Shown here: positions 32,471-35,341 of the stretch, in pieces | How positions within the stretch are numbered: position 1 is the stretch's first letter | Layout: each line of letters opens with the position of its first letter | Origin: Eubacteriales bacterium | GTDB taxonomy: Bacteria; Bacillota; Clostridia; Lachnospirales; Lachnospiraceae | NCBI GenBank assembly: GCA_030536555.1 | Contig: JAUNPU010000035.1 | Coordinates: forward strand, 1 to 35,341 | Direction of reading: 5' to 3' | Length of the DNA: 35,341 bases | Made by a program: the position numbers and the translations under genes | The notes under the pieces: model-generated | The model's input: only the letters and a program-made list of their open reading frames with translations | Databases searched by the model: none | What the model was told of the DNA's origin: nothing

Positions 32471-33571
32471 CTATAGGCTGTTTTTGAGAAAATAGCAATG
32501 AGGTTGTTCAATCCATCCCTGATTTCCAGGACATTTGAAAAAACCTGCATTGATGCCATGTGCCGGTCTGCGGCATCTGGAGATCATGAACTGAATCCGA
32601 AACCGGAACTGGTCGGACTCCAGAACGGTGAAGGGATGCTCTTCCATGGCAAGAATCTGAAGCTGATTCATTTGAAAGAGCGGGTAGTCACCTGTGAATC
32701 CTCTGTCATGCAGGGCTCTGGTGACCTGCTCACGCTGGCGGCTGATAGCGTCATTCATATCGGGACCGTAATCACGGACCGGACAGCCTTCAGAGGCAGC
32801 CTGAACCTTCCGAAACAGAAGCTCATAGAGCGGCAGGCGTCCGGGGCTGGCGAGCAGTCTGCCGAGAAACTTTGCAAACATCGGCAGTGGGAAGCGCCGG
32901 TAAATGGCTATCATTCTGGCATAAAAGCAGTCGCCTGCTTCCAATGCCAGCCGCTGCATGCACTGACATCCTCTGTCTGTGTTCCGGTATTCGCCGGATG
33001 GAATGGCGTGCAGCGGAAACCACATGCGAAATGGGGCAAATTCCATCAGCGGAAGTAGCTCCCGCTCCAGATCATTGCAGAATTCCGGTCCGGCATATTC
33101 TGACTTGTCATATATGGTTCCAATGATGTAGACCAGACGACGCCACTGCTCCTGCCCTCTGACCCAGAAGTGACCGATGGAATGATACTGGTAGCAGTGG
33201 CAGATAATCTGCACATCGTCGAACCAGATTGTGAAAACACGGTCGTATTCTGTGGAAGGAATGTCACCGGATGAATCGGCAGACGCATCACATGTATGAA
33301 TAATGAGGGCATAGCGCGGCTGGTCCCGGGTAAGGTCCTGAACCAGTTCCGCATACAGGAAGTCCCCCAGACTGGTGAAGTCATCGGGGACACTTCCGGT
33401 CAGACGGCATCGCTCCAGAATCAGATAATATTCCAGAGCATCGTTCATTATATAGGGAATCCAGACCTGCCGGGAGCTGTCGCTGCATGTCTGTAAATTC
33501 AGTTCCAGCGCACCGGACTCATTCAGAGCCAGAATGTGGCGGTGCAGTGCTTCAAAGTTGGCGGCTGTCAT
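32471..33571 (-). CDS. Conserved-type protein of unknown function (366 aa)
   Basis: I do not recognise the family with confidence; DUF3878-type clostridial proteins are a possible match that I cannot check. It is soluble, without signal peptide or membrane segment, mixed alpha/beta, and rich in His, Tyr and Trp (IICHCYQYHSIGHFWVRG; RLVYIIGTIYDKSEYAGPEF). A short late stretch has RCRRPAHG and FKCPGNQGW. The start is uncertain: an ATG at 33631 would lie upstream of the predicted transcription start, so the ATG at 33571 is used, although the nearest GAGAGGA is about 17 nt away. It is the first gene of the leftward operon with the M20 peptidase and SUV3-like helicase. Confidence 0.75.
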   Translation of the reverse strand: MTAANFEALHRHILALNESGALELNLQTCSDSSRQVWIPYIMNDALEYYLILERCRLTGSVPDDFTSLGDFLYAELVQDLTRDQPRYALIIHTCDASADSSGDIPSTEYDRVFTIWFDDVQIICHCYQYHSIGHFWVRGQEQWRRLVYIIGTIYDKSEYAGPEFCNDLERELLPLMEFAPFRMWFPLHAIPSGEYRNTDRGCQCMQRLALEAGDCFYARMIAIYRRFPLPMFAKFLGRLLASPGRLPLYELLFRKVQAASEGCPVRDYGPDMNDAISRQREQVTRALHDRGFTGDYPLFQMNQLQILAMEEHPFTVLESDQFRFRIQFMISRCRRPAHGINAGFFKCPGNQGWIEQPHCYFLKNSL

Positions 33572-33619
33572 GGCTGTTACGTGTGTATCCTCTCGTGGGT
33601 GTTTGATTTTATGTACTAT

Positions 33620-33648
33620 ATTATAAAACATGTTTGCAAAATACGCAA
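33620..33648 (-). promoter_or_regulatory. Leftward promoter of the unknown-peptidase-helicase operon
   Basis: On the minus strand TTGCGT (33643-33648) and a perfect TATAAT (33620-33625) are 17 bp apart. Its -35 falls inside the left arm of the inverted repeat at 33638-33656. Confidence 0.6.
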
Positions 33649-33661
33649 TGCGTGGTACAAT
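33634..33661 (+). promoter_or_regulatory. Rightward promoter of the small HTH gene
   Basis: TTGCAA (33634-33639) and TACAAT (33656-33661) are 16 bp apart. The left inverted-repeat arm fills the spacer, so occupancy would shut the promoter. Confidence 0.6.
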
Positions 33662-33688
33662 AAAAGAAAACCACGCATTGCGTATTTT
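33638..33688. repeat. Perfect 19-bp inverted repeat with two nested palindromes, likely operator
   Basis: The arms 33638-33656 and 33670-33688 are exact reverse complements, spaced by 13 bp. Each contains an 11-bp palindrome, ACGCAATGCGT and ACGCATTGCGT, centred at 33648 and 33678. The 30-bp centre distance is close to three helical turns. It lies between two divergent promoters and overlaps both. Confidence 0.85.
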
Positions 33689-33699
33689 GGAGAGCGACT

Positions 33700-33951
33700 A
33701 TGGAGATAAGCGAGAGAATCAGAAACTTGATTGATGCCACAGGGATGAGCCAGAGAGAGTTCGCGGAGCATATTGGGATTCCGCTTCGGACGGTTGAGGA
33801 CTGGGCAGCCGGGCGGCGGAAGCCGCCGGAGTATATTCCGCGGTTGATTGCGTATCAGATTGCGTATGAACGGCTGGTGGGGAGTAAGAGGGATGAGGTG
33901 GGGAGACTGACAGAGATAAAAAAGGAAATGAGCATTCCGATTGAGCGATAA
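33700..33951 (+). CDS. Small helix-turn-helix DNA-binding protein
   Basis: 83 residues. The N-terminal two-thirds is an XRE/Cro-type helix-turn-helix: IRNLIDATGMSQREFAEHIG, then PLRTVEDWAAGRRKPPEYI. The PEYI-RLIAYQIAYE helix after it is typical of a clostridial group of single-domain HTH proteins, some of which act as antitoxins or phage regulators. No toxin-like partner is next to it. GGAGAG lies before the ATG. The paired palindromes immediately upstream make autoregulation the simplest reading, and the divergent operon may be under the same control. Confidence 0.88.
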   Translation: MEISERIRNLIDATGMSQREFAEHIGIPLRTVEDWAAGRRKPPEYIPRLIAYQIAYERLVGSKRDEVGRLTEIKKEMSIPIER

Positions 33952-34013
33952 GGCTGCTGCAGCATATTTTATATGGATTTGATGATAGCCAGTTTACAGG
34001 ACTTTTTGTTTGC

Positions 34014-34049
34014 GCTGTATAAAGCGGGCAATGCTGTATAAAGCGGGCA
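34014..34049 (+). repeat. Direct 17-bp repeat, period 19
   Basis: GCTGTATAAAGCGGGCA occurs exactly at 34014-34030 and again at 34033-34049, separated by AT. It immediately precedes the TTGTCCAA array in the same gene-free interval (33952-34429). Confidence 0.9.
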
Positions 34050-34053
34050 TGCT

Positions 34054-34307
34054 TTGGATAATAAATGGATTTTTTAAAAAAAATTGTCCAATTTTGTCTG
34101 AGACACGCTAAAAGCTGGTTTACATAAACCGGTTTTGGACAATTATGTTCGATATCGGGCTGTTATTGTCCAAAATTCTGAGATTTTTGGATAATTTTCG
34201 GGGGTTTCAGGTCAGAATTGTCCAAAACGCCTGCTTTTGCAGTTTAAAATATATCTCTGAAACATGGTTTGGACAATTTTTTGAGATTTCCGGCTATAAT
34301 TGTCCAA
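34054..34307. repeat. Array of eight TTGTCCAA-type sites in alternating orientation
   Basis: Sites start at 34054 (TTGGATAA), 34084 (TTGTCCAA), 34135 (TTGGACAA), 34166 (TTGTCCAA), 34187 (TTGGATAA), 34218 (TTGTCCAA), 34269 (TTGGACAA) and 34300 (TTGTCCAA). Orientation strictly alternates. They fall into four pairs with internal spacing of 30, 31, 31 and 31 bp; the pairs are separated by 51, 21 and 51 bp. Flanks extend the match so that pairs can form stems of 10-12 bp, for example GTTTGGACAATT with AATTGTCCAAAC in the last. Where one arm has A/T changes, G-U pairing remains. The rest of the 33952-34429 interval shows no convincing gene. Confidence 0.88.
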
Positions 34308-34429
34308 ACTTCACGGTACAAGTGCCAGCGTAATCAAGTCAGTCAACAAGGCATGATTCACCATGTGCGAACAGTGATACGGGCAGCGATCAATTATATG
34401 GTAGATAACGGAAGGAGGGAAATCAGACT

Positions 34430-35182
34430 ATGGAGCTGGAACAGTTAGTGCAATATCGTGCGGACAATCCCAATGAGCTGACGAAGGAAAAGCTCGATGC
34501 TCTGGAACAGGAGATTCGGCATCCCAGGGAGAAGGTGCTGTCGGACGAGTATCTTGACTTCAAGCTATGGTGCAGAGGCTATCCGTCCCGGCAGGAGGCA
34601 TTTGCGGAGTATGTTGAGCAGGGATTGAAGGTCGAGCGGTCGTCATCTGTCATGGAGGTTGGCGGCGGACGGACCGGGAGACTTTCCAGGATACTGGCAG
34701 GGAAGGGGTATCATATGACCTGCATGGACCCGAAGCTGGAAGGGGATGGAGCGTACAGATTATCGGAACTGGGGGATGGAGAGTACGGACTATCGGAACA
34801 GAGGGATGGAGCGTACGGATCACTGGTACAAAGGGATGGAGAGCCGGGGAGTGTCCGGTTTGTGAGAGAGGCATTTGATTATCGAAGTACCTCGCTGGCG
34901 GGCTATGACTGGGTGATCGCGCAGGAACCCTGTGATGCGACAGAGCATATCATCCGTGCCTGTCTGGAGCAGGGGGTGCCGTTTTTTGTGGCGCTGTGCG
35001 GTGTGCCTCATCGTCTGATCAGCGGTGAGATGCCGGGGGATGTCTGGGAGTGGTATGAGTATCTGCATCATATTGATGCAGAGCGTACCGGATATGAGAT
35101 TCTGAAGCTGTATGGGATGGCGCGGGTGGCGGTGATATACAGCTGCGGGAATGCGCCAGAAAGTCTGGTAAACCCCCTTTGA
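34430..35182 (+). CDS. SAM-methyltransferase-like protein of unknown function with repeat insertion
   Basis: 250 residues. An N-terminal helical region of about 65 residues is followed by a Rossmann-type start SSSVMEVGGGRTGRLSRILA near residues 70-89 and TCMDPKLEG, like motif I and the acidic end of strand 2 in class I methyltransferases. The later AGYDWVIAQEPCDATEHII and GVPFFVALCGVPHRLI segments would be strands 4 and 5. A classical catalytic motif is missing, so it may be a non-enzymatic or unusual member. Four 10-residue repeats are inserted after strand 2. GGAGGG lies about 11 nt before the ATG. The gene ends at the border of the IS200/IS605 element, so its last few residues might be altered by that insertion. 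Confidence 0.75.
   Translation: MELEQLVQYRADNPNELTKEKLDALEQEIRHPREKVLSDEYLDFKLWCRGYPSRQEAFAEYVEQGLKVERSSSVMEVGGGRTGRLSRILAGKGYHMTCMDPKLEGDGAYRLSELGDGEYGLSEQRDGAYGSLVQRDGEPGSVRFVREAFDYRSTSLAGYDWVIAQEPCDATEHIIRACLEQGVPFFVALCGVPHRLISGEMPGDVWEWYEYLHHIDAERTGYEILKLYGMARVAVIYSCGNAPESLVNPL
34741..34856 (+). repeat. In-frame 30-bp tandem repeat in the methyltransferase-like gene
   Basis: GGGATGGA recurs at exactly 30-bp steps (34743, 34773, 34803, 34833). The units encode DGAYRLSELG, DGEYGLSEQR, DGAYGSLVQR and a truncated DGEPGS. The period equals that of the decarboxylase repeat, but the sequence is unrelated. Confidence 0.9.
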
Positions 35183-35247
35183 ATTTTAACAATATCCAGC
35201 AAGAATTCTCCGTCCTCTAAAGGTGGAGATGAATTGCGAAAGAACAC

Positions 35248-35276
35248 TTGTTCTGTACGCGAAAACATGCTATAAT
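35248..35276 (+). promoter_or_regulatory. Promoter of the transposase gene, overlapping an SOS-like box
   Basis: TTGTTC (35248-35253) and a perfect TATAAT (35271-35276) are 17 bp apart. The -35 is part of GAACACTTGTTC (35242-35253), which fits the GAAC-N4-GTTC core of Gram-positive LexA sites. Confidence 0.55.
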
Positions 35277-35310
35277 ATAATCAGTCGATAAATGAAAGGG
35301 TGCTGATTAT

Positions 35311-35341
35311 ATGAGAAAATTAGATCATAATGCACATTCAG
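35311..35341 (+). CDS. tnpA: IS200/IS605-family transposase TnpA, 5' end only
   Basis: Only ten residues are in the window, MRKLDHNAHS. The HNAHS segment near the start is typical of Firmicutes Y1 (IS200-type) transposases, where it precedes the strand leading to the HUH motif. AAAGGG lies about 10 nt before the ATG. The upstream hairpin and promoter support the call. The catalytic tyrosine and HUH motif lie outside the window, so the identification rests on very little sequence. Confidence 0.6.
   Translation, partial: MRKLDHNAHS

Larger units (their letters stand above)
35191..35341 (+). mobile_element. Left end of an IS200/IS605-type insertion sequence
   Basis: A subterminal imperfect hairpin (35204-35235, core CTCCGTCCT-CTAA-AGGTGGAG) lies before the transposase start, as in the left ends of this family. 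The bases TTTAAC at 35185-35190 just before the proposed end resemble the TTTAA(C) targets known for IS605. The exact boundary is inferred, and the element continues beyond the window. Confidence 0.55.

Noticed and set aside
33700..33951. Toxin-antitoxin pair with the small HTH protein as antitoxin
   Set aside because: No small toxin-like gene is adjacent; the downstream interval is repeat DNA and the divergent gene encodes a large unknown protein.
34054..34307. CRISPR array
   Set aside because: The repeated unit is only 8-12 bp, alternates in orientation, and the spacers are not uniform (about 21, 31 and 51 bp steps). No cas gene is nearby.
34145..34333. 62-residue open frame inside the TTGTCCAA array
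   Set aside because: It runs through the repeats, has no ribosome binding site and its composition follows the array, so it is taken as a chance frame.
35242..35341. lexA gene after the GAACACTTGTTC box
   Set aside because: The first residues (MRKLDHNAHS) do not look like LexA, which starts with a helix such as LSKRQ; they fit a Y1 transposase, with an IS-end hairpin upstream.

Overview
The window looks like the chromosome of a Gram-positive gut Clostridium, most likely a Lachnospiraceae member. The evidence is strong AGGAGG-type ribosome binding sites, TTGACA/TATAAT promoters, many compact U-tailed terminators, the Firmicutes gene order decarboxylase / nucleotide kinase / holB / ricT / yabB / rsmI, and protein sequences of clostridial character. 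No species is claimed.

Layout. 1-444: the end of a tRNA cluster (Thr, Tyr, initiator Met, Phe, Lys) and its terminator. 520-2478: a membrane-anchored protein of unknown function and a small unknown protein on the opposite strand. 2657-11734: a housekeeping block with a PLP amino-acid decarboxylase, a guanylate-kinase-like protein, a 1001-residue secreted protein of unknown function, then holB, ricT, a TrmN6-type methyltransferase and rsmI. 11700-15303: a LysR regulator divergent from an L-cysteine desulfidase/serine dehydratase-type enzyme and a sodium:amino-acid symporter.

15462-28777 is the most coherent and interesting region: two adjacent systems for Amadori (fructosamine) compounds. The first matches the Bacillus frlBONMD order: SIS deglycase, lipoprotein binding protein, two ABC permeases without an ATPase, a PfkB kinase, then a GntR/UTRA regulator. 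The second is a complete mannose-family PTS (IIA, IIB, IIC, IID) with a HAD phosphatase, a PHP phosphatase, two further GntR/UTRA regulators and a second SIS deglycase on the opposite strand. The first route would import, phosphorylate with a kinase and cleave; the second would phosphorylate during import and cleave. Dyads built from TATAAC/GTTATA half-sites lie at the frl, PTS and second-deglycase promoters and near the regulator genes, so the region looks like one regulatory network. A short promoter-to-terminator unit with more of these half-sites, but no ordinary gene, diverges from the second deglycase.

28988-33688 holds a leftward operon of a conserved unknown protein, an M20 peptidase and a SUV3-like RNA helicase. 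33638-35341 is accessory in character: a small HTH protein behind a 19-bp perfect inverted repeat, an array of eight TTGTCCAA-type sites in strictly alternating orientation, a methyltransferase-like protein with internal repeats, and the left end of an IS200/IS605-type element running off the window. Three otherwise ordinary enzymes carry in-frame tandem repeats of 30 bp or 18 bp, a recurring oddity of this genome segment.
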